DNA from: Brotonthovivens ammoniilytica
Lineage (GTDB): Bacteria > Bacillota > Clostridia > Lachnospirales > Lachnospiraceae
DNA length: 64,000 nt
Reading direction: 5' to 3'
NCBI RefSeq assembly: GCF_025566885.1
Contig: NZ_JAOQJQ010000010.1
Span: 1-64,000, forward strand
Translations under genes and position numbers: made by a program
The notes under the pieces: generated by a model
Databases searched by the model: none
Seen by the model: the letters and a program-made list of their open reading frames with translations, nothing else
Told to the model about the DNA's origin: nothing
In this document: piece by piece, positions 1 to 9,073 of the stretch
How positions within the stretch are numbered: the stretch's first letter is position 1
Layout: each line of letters starts with the position of its first letter

Positions 1-259
1 CTTTCTTTTGGATGTCTCAGTACGAAATCATTGCGCGACAGCGCTTCATGAAATAGGATGCACAGCATCCTATGAATGAGCTGCAACGCGTTTTTCTCGT
101 AATTTTTTCCTTCCCGTTCGCTATAGCGTTAGCTACTTAGGCGGGTCTGCTGCTTTCGCAGCTCTCATTCAAGAATGAGTTTTCGTTTTTCAACGATTGT
201 GTTTGGTTTGCATTTTCGTCTGCAGATGCGCACTCGGGTTTCTTTTTATTTTTTATAAA
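1..259 (-). other. rRNA internal spacer downstream of tRNA-Ile
   Basis: No coding sequence is visible. The stretch follows tRNA-Ile on the transcribed strand and presumably leads to a 23S gene outside the window, since no 23S 5' motif appears here. It holds three clear stem-loops that could be processing signals: a 9-bp stem at 53-73, a 5-bp stem closed by GAAA on the minus strand at 149-162, and a 7-bp stem at 164-179. Confidence 0.6.
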
Positions 260-333
<74 letters not shown>

Positions 334-453
334 ATTTCTAATCCGGCAAACCTCATCACTAACCTCATGCTTCGTTTCTCTCGCATTCGCTAAGTGTTTT
401 GGAACGCCACTCACTAAATGCAAGCTTCGCCTTACGGCTTGCTTTTATTAAGT

Positions 454-572
454 GTTCCGGCAGCCACCTGCTCTCCCATGCCGTCTCCAGCATAGTACCA
501 TCGGCCGCTTAGGTCTTAACCATCGTGTTCGGGATGGGTACGGGTGTTTCCCCTAGGCGCATCGCCACCGGA
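454..572 (-). rRNA. rrf: 5S ribosomal RNA
   Basis: The minus strand reads as a typical clostridial 5S rRNA of about 119 nt, with a TCCGGTGGCGATGCGCC-like start and the conserved TACCCATCCCGAACACGA segment. It begins only about 75 nt after the 16S 3' end and precedes tRNA-Ile. This places 5S inside the 16S-23S spacer instead of at the operon end. The ends are estimated from the terminal helix and may be off by a few bases. Confidence 0.93.
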
Positions 573-603
573 AAGTTTTGTTATCAAGCTGCTAAGTGCT
601 CTG

Positions 604-628
604 CTTAATAACTGGACAGTGAAATATC
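604..628 (-). other. 16S precursor processing stem, 3' arm
   Basis: These 25 nt are complementary to 2445-2469, with one mismatch and one G-U pair. The two arms would pair in the primary transcript to enclose the whole 16S rRNA, the classical RNase III-type processing stem. The arm lies between 16S and 5S, so 16S is released separately from the 5S that follows. Confidence 0.75.
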
Positions 629-641
629 TTCTACTCGATTT

Positions 642-2180
<1,539 letters not shown>

Positions 2181-2503
2181 AAATGTTTGTATCCCGTTTC
2201 AGAACTAGCTTGGCTAATTCTTTAAAACGTTTTACTGTTTTAGGTTGCATATTTTTATGCTTTGTTCTTGAATGATCTGCCGCTTGTGCGCCTTACTTGA
2301 TTCCGCTTTCGCTTCCTCTCGTTTGAGACAAGCCTCATATACATCCGTGCACCAGTCTGCTGCCAAAAGCAAGCTTTTGCAGTATCCTTCTGCCCGGCTG
2401 TGCATTCGCACTTCGCTGACAAAAATCTCTTTGAATCTTTCAAGGATATTTCACTGTTCAGTTATCAAGGTTCTTTGTTTCGCTGTTGTTCAGCAACTTT
2501 TAT
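2181..2503 (-). other. 16S leader with 5' processing arm
   Basis: This is the transcribed leader between the proximal rRNA promoter and the 16S 5' end. It contains the 5' arm of the 16S processing stem at 2445-2469, which pairs with 604-628. No coding sequence is credible here; ORFs called on either strand lack family signals. Confidence 0.7.
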
Positions 2504-2532
2504 ATCTTATCATTTATAAAGTGCTTTGTCAA
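2504..2532 (-). promoter_or_regulatory. rRNA operon promoter P2
   Basis: On the minus strand there is a perfect -35 TTGACA (2527-2532), a 17-nt spacer and the -10 TAAGAT (2504-2509). It reads toward the 16S gene and is the promoter-proximal member of a tandem pair. Confidence 0.8.
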
Positions 2533-2595
2533 CAACTTTTTTTATTTTTTTCTGACCTTCGAAGTGTTTTTACATTTCTCGCGGTCAGCTTGATT

Positions 2596-2624
2596 ATAAT
2601 AGCATGAGCCTCCTCCTTTGTCAA
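2596..2624 (-). promoter_or_regulatory. rRNA operon promoter P1
   Basis: On the minus strand there is a perfect -35 TTGACA (2619-2624), a 17-nt spacer and the -10 TATTAT (2596-2601). It lies 92 nt upstream of P2, giving the tandem arrangement typical of Firmicute rRNA operons. Confidence 0.78.
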
Positions 2625-2663
2625 CCATCTTTTAACACTTTTTTTACACTTTTTTCCTTTTCT

Positions 2664-2705
2664 ATAGATATTGGGGTGCAAAGCATTCTGCACCCCAATA
2701 TCTAT
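2664..2705 (-). terminator. Strong hairpin between cvpA-like gene and rRNA promoters
   Basis: A 17-bp perfect stem (2664-2680 with 2689-2705) around an 8-nt loop lies just after the stop of the CvpA-like gene and before rRNA promoter P1. It has no T tract on the minus-strand side, so it is not a textbook intrinsic terminator. It may protect a 3' end or insulate the rRNA operon. Confidence 0.55.
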
Positions 2706-2712
2706 TCATCAG

Positions 2713-3411
2713 CTAGAAGATCCATGAGAATATTTCCAGCAGTATATTATGATTATATAGTATACTTAAAAATGAATTTTCTTCTATAGAACTGACAAGC
2801 ACCTTTCCTATTTCCGTTCCGCTTATCATAGTAATGAATAAAAACAGCAGCCATACAACTATAAACCCCTGAAACGCCCCTGCAAATATACCCAAAAATC
2901 TGTTTATTCCTTTGATAATTGGAATCTTATTCACTACATCCGTGGCTTTGCCTATGATCCACACAATAATAACCGCCAAAAACAAAGCAAGCAAAAACGC
3001 AAGAATAGCAACAATAATATCCGCCATCTGATTACCGGCCTGTTGATAGAAACCAGTTTCCTCTATACTGCGCTGCGCCTTTTGCACTCCATCGCCAAAT
3101 ATGTAATCTTCTAAAATACTAGGCAGATGGATTCCCGCTTCATCTAAAGTCTCCTGCTGTCCCTGCGCGGTACTGTCTACTGCCCCCTCCATAGAATTTT
3201 GAATTTTATCCGCCCATTTATCAGAAACCGAAGTATAAATCTTTGTATTTTCCTTCAGAAACTGACTGACATGAGGAGTTGCATAACCTACCAGTACAAT
3301 CAGAAGAATAATTGCCACAAGAGAATACAACACCCGCAGGAATCCTCTGTTAAATCCCCGAATCATGGCAAACACAATAATTATAAGAACAACTACCAGT
3401 AACCAGTTCAT
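2713..3411 (-). CDS. CvpA family membrane protein
   Basis: The 232-residue protein has the CvpA-family layout. An N-terminal hydrophobic helix is followed by the glycine-rich start 'RGFNRGFLR', a second membrane segment, a hydrophilic loop of about 75 residues (roughly 50-130), and two further membrane segments with a GINRFLGIFAGAFQGF stretch near 165-180. Family members are named for colicin V production, but their role in Firmicutes is not established; links to envelope and cell-wall functions are likely. It is the last gene of a same-strand run with the DUF5711-like and LysM/MPN-like genes, starting 11 bp after the former. Confidence 0.8.
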   Translation of the reverse strand: MNWLLVVVLIIIVFAMIRGFNRGFLRVLYSLVAIILLIVLVGYATPHVSQFLKENTKIYTSVSDKWADKIQNSMEGAVDSTAQGQQETLDEAGIHLPSILEDYIFGDGVQKAQRSIEETGFYQQAGNQMADIIVAILAFLLALFLAVIIVWIIGKATDVVNKIPIIKGINRFLGIFAGAFQGFIVVWLLFLFITMISGTEIGKVLVSSIEENSFLSILYNHNILLEIFSWIF

Positions 3412-3422
3412 TTATCTGCTCC

Positions 3423-4634
3423 TTAACGTGCACTGCTGAATATTTTACATTTTATCTGCTGTGTTTCTCCTTCCAGCATAAGAGAATAATTCCTAAATCC
3501 CTTTCTGGACAGAACATAGTATAAATTTTCGTCAAACTTGGAAACAAACTTTCTTATGCCATGAAGAGTATATATTTCACATTGACTGTTATTTTGTACA
3601 CAGATTTCATGATTGGACAGAAAATATATTTCATCATAATTAATACCAAGCTCCGCGTCTGTAACCTGCGCTCCCTTCATATCATAGATCATCATTTTAC
3701 GCTTATTATCATTTTCTTTATCAGAGTATACATAGCCAAAATACGAATTGTCATAAAACACACTTTTTATTTCTTCAGATACTTTTATCGTTTTCTTCTC
3801 TTCCGGTTTTTCACTTCCCTCAAAAATCATAATACCACTGTCTCCAAAGGCCAGCATTCTGTTGTTATTTACAAAAACAATCTCCGGAATTACATTCCCT
3901 GCATAGGAACACGTATTTACTATATTATCTATTTCATTCTGTCCTACTGAACCAAAGTTGTAAAATGAAATCGTTGTCTGTACACTTCCCTGGCTTACAT
4001 CCAAAATAGAAACTGCTAATTTCTGACCATCATTAGAAAGTGCCATATCCATAGGATATCCACTGTTTTCCATATGAAGTGCACCCTCGGCAAGACAGTC
4101 CCCTTCTTTATTATATAATGCAATATATGACGCGCCTTCACTTTTCATCAGAACAGCGATAGTCCCCTGGTTGGCCACCTGTATATTCTGAATCTGCATA
4201 TTTGTCTCCACAGTTCCCTTAAGACCACTTGTATTTAGAACATATACTTTTTGGCCGCCTTTATCAGCAAATGCTACATATTCTTCGCACTGAGCCATCA
4301 ATGGCTCCTGCATTTCAAAAGTCTGATTCCAGATCAGGTTATTTTTGATATCTGTATAAAAAGCTCCATCGTTACTGTATTTTAAAATATTCCCATTAAA
4401 CTGTATGAATTTTGCAGCCTCAGTATCTGACCTTTCAATGGTATTTACCACCCGGTATTTGCTATATGTTTTCACCTGGAAAAATATATAAACCACCGCA
4501 AAAACAGCGATACAGCAGGCCGCTATTACAGCGGCCTGCTTTAACTTCTGCTTCTTATGCTCACGAACCTTCTGCTCTATTTCATCCCAGTCTATCTTCA
4601 CTTCATGTAAAAATCTGTTTTTTTTATCCGACAT
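3423..4634 (-). CDS. DUF5711-like membrane-anchored beta-propeller protein
   Basis: The 403-residue protein has a short, charged cytosolic N-terminus, one membrane helix at about 35-53, and a long extracytoplasmic region. That region is made of repeated beta-rich blades with patterns such as 'VAFADKGGQKVYVLNTSG' and 'MLAFGDSGIMIFEG', as in WD40/TolB-type propellers. I match it to the DUF5711 family, which I know from Lachnospiraceae; this is from memory. There are no catalytic motifs. It lies between the LysM/MPN-like gene and the CvpA-like gene on the same strand, so an envelope-associated sensing or scaffold role is plausible but unproven. Confidence 0.7.
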   Translation of the reverse strand: MSDKKNRFLHEVKIDWDEIEQKVREHKKQKLKQAAVIAACCIAVFAVVYIFFQVKTYSKYRVVNTIERSDTEAAKFIQFNGNILKYSNDGAFYTDIKNNLIWNQTFEMQEPLMAQCEEYVAFADKGGQKVYVLNTSGLKGTVETNMQIQNIQVANQGTIAVLMKSEGASYIALYNKEGDCLAEGALHMENSGYPMDMALSNDGQKLAVSILDVSQGSVQTTISFYNFGSVGQNEIDNIVNTCSYAGNVIPEIVFVNNNRMLAFGDSGIMIFEGSEKPEEKKTIKVSEEIKSVFYDNSYFGYVYSDKENDNKRKMMIYDMKGAQVTDAELGINYDEIYFLSNHEICVQNNSQCEIYTLHGIRKFVSKFDENLYYVLSRKGFRNYSLMLEGETQQIKCKIFSSAR

Positions 4635-4762
4635 TTTTCCCTCTGTATTTTTATTAAACTTTTATCATCCTGACAAACAGCATCTAATAATCATATCCCC
4701 GCAGGCTGATATGGCATATTATAACACGACATTTATATATTTAAAATGAAATTCACATATTC

Positions 4763-6106
4763 TTAAGGAAGCTTCAATTTCTGTCCCTCATATATAACAT
4801 CCACATTTCCAATCCCATTTGCGGCACAAATAGAATCAACCATAGCATCTGTTTTATATAGTTTCCGGCTTATAGTTACGAGGCTGTCGCCCTTTTTCAC
4901 TATATAATACCCCTGGTTTAAGGCTTTCTGGCTTTCAGAAAGAACCTTCTGGCTGTCTGCTGCTTTTGTCTCATCCTCCTTATCTCCCGCGGAATTCTTT
5001 GCTGTATTGTCTGCCTCTGTGTTATTTGTGCTATTTTTATCAGCGTCTTTTTTCTGTGAATTATCTTCTTTATTATCACTGTCTCCCTCGTTATCTGAGT
5101 TTGACCCCTGCTGATCTGTCTGCTGCTGTTCCTCTATGTCTTCGTTTCGGTCCTGCCAGGCAGCTGTCTGATTATGATTTACATCCTCTTCTGATAAATT
5201 CTTCGAACTTTCGTCTGTTCCGCTGGATAACTTTTCTTCCTCCTGACTATTATCATTTTCCGTTTTGTTGGTTCTGTTTAAAAGATTTCCTGACATCGTC
5301 TGTATTGTCTTCTGAAAATTATTCAGATTCTGATAATCTCCTATCTGAGTAATTCCTGTCGCCGTTACTACAATTAAAACCGCCGCACAGGCTGCATAGA
5401 TAAATTTCTGCGGTTTCTTTTTTTCACGCAGCTTATATTCTTCCCCGGAAGCTTTTGTTTCATAGGCAGTCCTGTGTTTTGGCAGCGGCCGTATCACCTC
5501 TGACGTTTCTGAGGCTTCTGACACTTGTCCACCTTTCTCCCGAATTAAAAACTCCTGCATCTGTGGATTTTTTTCATAATAAATATAAAATCCATCCAGG
5601 CTTCTTAGGGCATTCTGCTCCCACACATAAACCCCGAATTCATCTTCCAGTTCATCTTCATATACAAATGCCAGGGATATCGCAGAATCTTTTTCAGCAT
5701 AATAATGCTTAATTACACTTTGCACATGGGAATCCTGCCCGCTGCACCGGACATACCAGCCAACAATTACCAAATCCGGAAAATGTTCTCTAATTGTTTC
5801 TAAAATCTGCCCCTCGGCGCCCTCATAAAAAACAGAGAAATCACAGGCCGCTGCGCCATTTACAAATGTGTAGCGGCATTCTTGGTACACCTCATAGCGC
5901 CCTAACAGCACTGCCGCCTGCAGTGTATCTTCTTTGTGCTTTTCCTTTAAAAATGTATGTAAATATGTATAAACATAATCTTCTATGTAAAATTTGTGTT
6001 TTTGTCCCGGAGTTCCCATCTGCCTGATGTTCTTTGGCAAACTAAATGTATCCTGCACCTGATTCTGTTCTGTATTATCCGAAGTTTCCGTTTTTATTTC
6101 TGTCAT
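4763..6106 (-). CDS. LysM-domain membrane protein with N-terminal MPN-like domain
   Basis: The start is taken at the ATG preceded by AGAGGTG, giving 447 residues. The parts, in order, are: a cytosolic domain at about 35-185; a membrane helix at about 235-253; a long Asn/Asp/Ser/Glu-rich linker; and a C-terminal LysM domain at about 398-447 with the pattern 'YIVKKGDSLVTISRKLY', expected to bind peptidoglycan. The cytosolic domain resembles MPN/Mov34 proteins: 'AAVLLGRYE' near 64-72, then 'LVIVGWY' at 112-118 followed by a helix with 'VQSVIKHYY', as in eIF3f or Rpn8. The JAMM metal ligands are absent (VRC instead of HxH), so it would be a non-catalytic MPN. The MPN assignment is my inference; LysM is secure. 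Confidence 0.75.
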   Translation of the reverse strand: MTEIKTETSDNTEQNQVQDTFSLPKNIRQMGTPGQKHKFYIEDYVYTYLHTFLKEKHKEDTLQAAVLLGRYEVYQECRYTFVNGAAACDFSVFYEGAEGQILETIREHFPDLVIVGWYVRCSGQDSHVQSVIKHYYAEKDSAISLAFVYEDELEDEFGVYVWEQNALRSLDGFYIYYEKNPQMQEFLIREKGGQVSEASETSEVIRPLPKHRTAYETKASGEEYKLREKKKPQKFIYAACAAVLIVVTATGITQIGDYQNLNNFQKTIQTMSGNLLNRTNKTENDNSQEEEKLSSGTDESSKNLSEEDVNHNQTAAWQDRNEDIEEQQQTDQQGSNSDNEGDSDNKEDNSQKKDADKNSTNNTEADNTAKNSAGDKEDETKAADSQKVLSESQKALNQGYYIVKKGDSLVTISRKLYKTDAMVDSICAANGIGNVDVIYEGQKLKLP

Positions 6107-6218
6107 AATCGCACCTCTTCTCTGCATAACATTATAAGATATTCAAAAAATATCATACTTTTTCTGCCGTTTTTGCCGTTTTATGAAAGAAGAATTCGCA
6201 GTTTCTGACAAAAGAATC

Positions 6219-6251
6219 AAAAAAGGCCGTCGTTAAATAACGACAGCCTTT
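6219..6251 (-). terminator. Intrinsic terminator of the transketolase genes
   Basis: A 13-bp stem (6222-6234 with 6239-6251, one mismatch) around AAAT is followed on the minus strand by a run of T. It lies 14 bp after the stop of the C-terminal transketolase gene and separates it from the LysM/MPN-like gene. Confidence 0.88.
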
Positions 6252-6264
6252 CTATTTTGCCTGA

Positions 6265-7203
6265 TTATATAAATGCTTTTACTTTTTTGTAGATACTTTC
6301 TGCATCCAATTCATATTTTTTAATAAGCTGTGCCGCCGGTCCTGATTCACCAAAGCGATCATACACACCTATTTTCATTACTTTTGCCGGCGCATGTTCA
6401 CTGAGACAGTCGCATACAGCACTTCCAAGACCGCCAATTACGGAATGCTCCTCTACTGTTACAACTTTCCCGGTTTTATTTGCTGAAGCTATAATCAATT
6501 CCTCATCTAAAGGTTTAATTGTATGAATATTAATTACTTCTGCAGCTATCCCGTCTTTTGCCAGCATTTCTGCAGCTCCCAAGGACTCATTTACACAAAG
6601 TCCGGTTGCAGCGATCGTCACATCTGCGCCTTCCCTGAGCACAATCCCTTTACCGATTTCAAATTTATAATCTTCTTCATTATTAATAACCGGAATCGCC
6701 AGACGTCCAAAGCGAAGATATACGGGACCTTCATATTCATAAGCTGCCTTTACCGCCGCTTTTGCCTCCACATCATCACAGGGATTGATTACAACCATTC
6801 CCGGAATTGTACGCATCAGCGCAAGATCCTCATTACACTGGTGCGTTGCACCATCTTCACCTACAGAAATCCCCGCATGTGTTGCCCCGATTTTTACATT
6901 TAAGTGAGGATATCCAATGGAATTTCGCACCTGTTCAAATGCCCGGCCCGCAGCAAACATTGCAAAAGAACTCATAAATGGCACTTTCCCGCAGGTGGCC
7001 AATCCGGCTGCAATGCCTGCCATATTGGATTCTGCAATTCCACAGTCTACATGGCGGTCTGGAAATACCTTTTTAAACACGCCTGTTTTTGTTGCTCCTG
7101 CAAGATCGGCATCTAAAACCACCAGATCTTCATGGGCTCTGCCCAGTTCAACCAAAGCATTACCATAGCTTTCTCTCGTTGCAATTTTCTTTACTTCTGA
7201 CAT
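6265..7203 (-). CDS. Transketolase, C-terminal subunit
   Basis: The 312-residue protein covers the pyrimidine-binding and C-terminal domains of transketolase. Features include 'ATRESYGNALVELGR' at the start, the conserved Glu region 'FPDRHVDCGIAESNMAGIAAGLA' near 48-70 that contacts TPP, and the C-terminal 'DRFGESGPAAQLIKKYEL'. It needs the N-terminal subunit encoded just upstream, and the two genes overlap by 13 bp, suggesting translational coupling. Together they interconvert pentose and other sugar phosphates. Split transketolases are common in Clostridia, so this is not a frameshift. Confidence 0.93.
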   Translation of the reverse strand: MSEVKKIATRESYGNALVELGRAHEDLVVLDADLAGATKTGVFKKVFPDRHVDCGIAESNMAGIAAGLATCGKVPFMSSFAMFAAGRAFEQVRNSIGYPHLNVKIGATHAGISVGEDGATHQCNEDLALMRTIPGMVVINPCDDVEAKAAVKAAYEYEGPVYLRFGRLAIPVINNEEDYKFEIGKGIVLREGADVTIAATGLCVNESLGAAEMLAKDGIAAEVINIHTIKPLDEELIIASANKTGKVVTVEEHSVIGGLGSAVCDCLSEHAPAKVMKIGVYDRFGESGPAAQLIKKYELDAESIYKKVKAFI

Positions 7204-8027
7204 AATGCTTCACCTGCTTTCTGTAATTCTTCCATTGCATTGGCAAATTCCTCATCATTTGGAGCCACCCCATGCCAGCTTGCTTTATTTTCCATAAAGG
7301 AAACACCTTTTCCTTTTACGGTTTTTGCGATAATTGCTGTTGGCATGCCTTTTGTGTCCCGCGCTTCTTTGAATGCTGCCGCTATCTGATCAAAATCATG
7401 ACCATCTATATTAATTACATGAAAATTAAATGCTTCAAATTTTTTATCAATGGGATACGGGGAACACACATCATCTACATTTCCGTCAATCTGCAGCCCA
7501 TTATTATCTACTATTACAACAAGATTATCCAGTTTCCTGTGCCCTGCAAACATAGAAGCTTCCCAGATCTGGCCTTCCTGGATTTCACCATCGCCGCACA
7601 ATGCGTAAACACGGTAATCTTTTTGATCCATTTTTCCCGCAAGGGCCATCCCAACTGCTGCTGACAGTCCCTGGCCAAGAGAACCGCTGGACATATCTAC
7701 TCCCGGAATATGCTTCATATCCGGATGCCCCTGTAAATAAGAGCCCACATGACGCAGAGTTTCCATATCTTTTACCGGAAAATAGCCTCTGTTTGCCAAT
7801 GTTGAATATAGTCCAGGCGCTACATGCCCTTTAGATAATACAAATCTGTCCCTGTTCTCCGCTTTTGGATTGGCCGGATCAACGTTCATCTCTTCAAAAT
7901 ACAGATATGTAAAAATATCTGCAGCGGATAAAGATCCACCCGGATGCCCGGATTTTGCGCTGTGTACCCCTGTCAGGATACCTTTCCGAATTTCCACAGC
8001 AGTTTTTTGTAACTCTAGTTTTGTCAT
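7191..8027 (-). CDS. Transketolase, N-terminal subunit
   Basis: The ATG at 8027 is chosen because AGAAAGGA lies at good spacing before it; the upstream GTG lacks this. The 278-residue product is the TPP-diphosphate-binding half of transketolase. It shows 'SAKSGHPGGSLSAADI' near 22-37, 'DRFVLSKGHVAPGLY', and the TPP/Mg motif 'GDGEIQEGQIWEA' continuing to 'DNNGLQIDG'. It pairs with the overlapping downstream C-terminal subunit to form the enzyme of the non-oxidative pentose phosphate pathway. Confidence 0.93.
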   Translation of the reverse strand: MTKLELQKTAVEIRKGILTGVHSAKSGHPGGSLSAADIFTYLYFEEMNVDPANPKAENRDRFVLSKGHVAPGLYSTLANRGYFPVKDMETLRHVGSYLQGHPDMKHIPGVDMSSGSLGQGLSAAVGMALAGKMDQKDYRVYALCGDGEIQEGQIWEASMFAGHRKLDNLVVIVDNNGLQIDGNVDDVCSPYPIDKKFEAFNFHVINIDGHDFDQIAAAFKEARDTKGMPTAIIAKTVKGKGVSFMENKASWHGVAPNDEEFANAMEELQKAGEALCQK

Positions 8028-8107
8028 AAGAAAGTCCTTTCTCACATATTATTGTGCTTTATACCTCTATACAATATCACTTAGCCCCAGTTAAAAGGAA
8101 GCCCATT

Positions 8108-8704
8108 TTACAGCTCAATCCGTCCTTCCAGTGCTCTTAAAAGCGTAACCTCATCAATATACTCCAAATCACCGCCAACCGGCACGCCGCTGGCAATCCT
8201 TGAGACTTTGATGCCTGTGGGTTTAATCAGCTTGCTGATATACATGGCCGTTGTCTCACCCTCCAAACTGGAGTTGGTAGCAATAATGACTTCTGTCACA
8301 TCCCCCTGCAGACGTTTCATCAGTTCTTTTAATTTAATATCATTTGGGCCTATTCCAAGCATCGGTGATATAGCTCCATGGAGTACATGATATACGCCAT
8401 CATATTGTCCCGTCTTTTCATAGGCCGCCAGGTCCCTGGCATTTTCCACCACCATAATTGTTTTATGATTACGGCCGGAATTTTTACAGATGGGACATTC
8501 TTCATCATCTGTTAATGTACAGCAGGTTTTACAGTAACGAATATTATTTCTGGCCTCCTGAATCGTGACTGCCAGGCGGTCCGCCCTTTCTTTTGGCATA
8601 TTTAGAATATGAAACGCCAGACGCTGCGCCGATTTATTTCCGATTCCCGGCAGTGAGGCCAGTTCTTCAATCAGCTGTGAAATCTGTTTACTGTAATAAT
8701 CCAT
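8108..8704 (-). CDS. recR: Recombination protein RecR
   Basis: The 198-residue protein shows the RecR architecture: an N-terminal helix-hairpin-helix ('LASLPGIGNKSAQRLAF'), a zinc finger with C58, C61, C70 and C73, a Toprim domain with 'IMVVENARDLAAYEKTG', and a C-terminal 'RIASGVPVGGDLEYIDEVTLLRALEGR'. It acts with RecF/RecO in loading RecA at gapped DNA. Its ATG overlaps the TAA of ebfC by one base, and the order dnaX-ebfC-recR is widely conserved, so it is probably translated as part of that operon. Confidence 0.97.
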   Translation of the reverse strand: MDYYSKQISQLIEELASLPGIGNKSAQRLAFHILNMPKERADRLAVTIQEARNNIRYCKTCCTLTDDEECPICKNSGRNHKTIMVVENARDLAAYEKTGQYDGVYHVLHGAISPMLGIGPNDIKLKELMKRLQGDVTEVIIATNSSLEGETTAMYISKLIKPTGIKVSRIASGVPVGGDLEYIDEVTLLRALEGRIEL

Positions 8705-9057
8705 TAGAACGGAAATCCTCCGCCCATACCCCCAAGGCCACCAGTGATCTTTGACATAGACTGCTGTGAAAACTCTTCAACCTGACGCAGAGCCTCATTG
8801 GTAGCTGCCATAATCAGATCTTCCAGCATCTCAATATCATCAGGGTCTACTACTTCTTCTGCCAGCTTTACTTTGACCACTTCTTTTTTCCCGGAAACAG
8901 TAACTTCCACTGCTCCGCCTCCGGCAGAGGCTGTAACTTCCTTTTCTTCCAATTCTTTGGTTGCCTCTTCCATCTGACGCTGCATCTTCTGTGCCTGTTT
9001 CATTAAATTATTCATGTTTCCCGGCATTCCTCCCGGAAATCCTCCTTTTTTTGCCAT
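8704..9057 (-). CDS. ebfC: Nucleoid-associated protein YbaB/EbfC
   Basis: The 117-residue protein has the YbaB/EbfC pattern: a Gly/Met-rich N-terminus ('GGFPGGMPGNMNNLMKQAQKMQRQMEE'-like segment), a central beta-rich part 'VTASAGGGAVEVTVSGKKEVV', and 'LEDLIMAATNEALRQVEE'. It forms dimers that bind DNA with little specificity. Its position between dnaX and recR is conserved across bacteria. A good AGGAGG-like site precedes the ATG. Confidence 0.95.
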   Translation of the reverse strand: MAKKGGFPGGMPGNMNNLMKQAQKMQRQMEEATKELEEKEVTASAGGGAVEVTVSGKKEVVKVKLAEEVVDPDDIEMLEDLIMAATNEALRQVEEFSQQSMSKITGGLGGMGGGFPF

Positions 9058-9073
9058 GTTTTAATCCTCCTGA

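Noticed and set aside
7191..7203. Frameshifted transketolase
   Set aside because: The 13-bp overlap with two proper starts is the usual split N/C-subunit form in Clostridia, not a broken gene.
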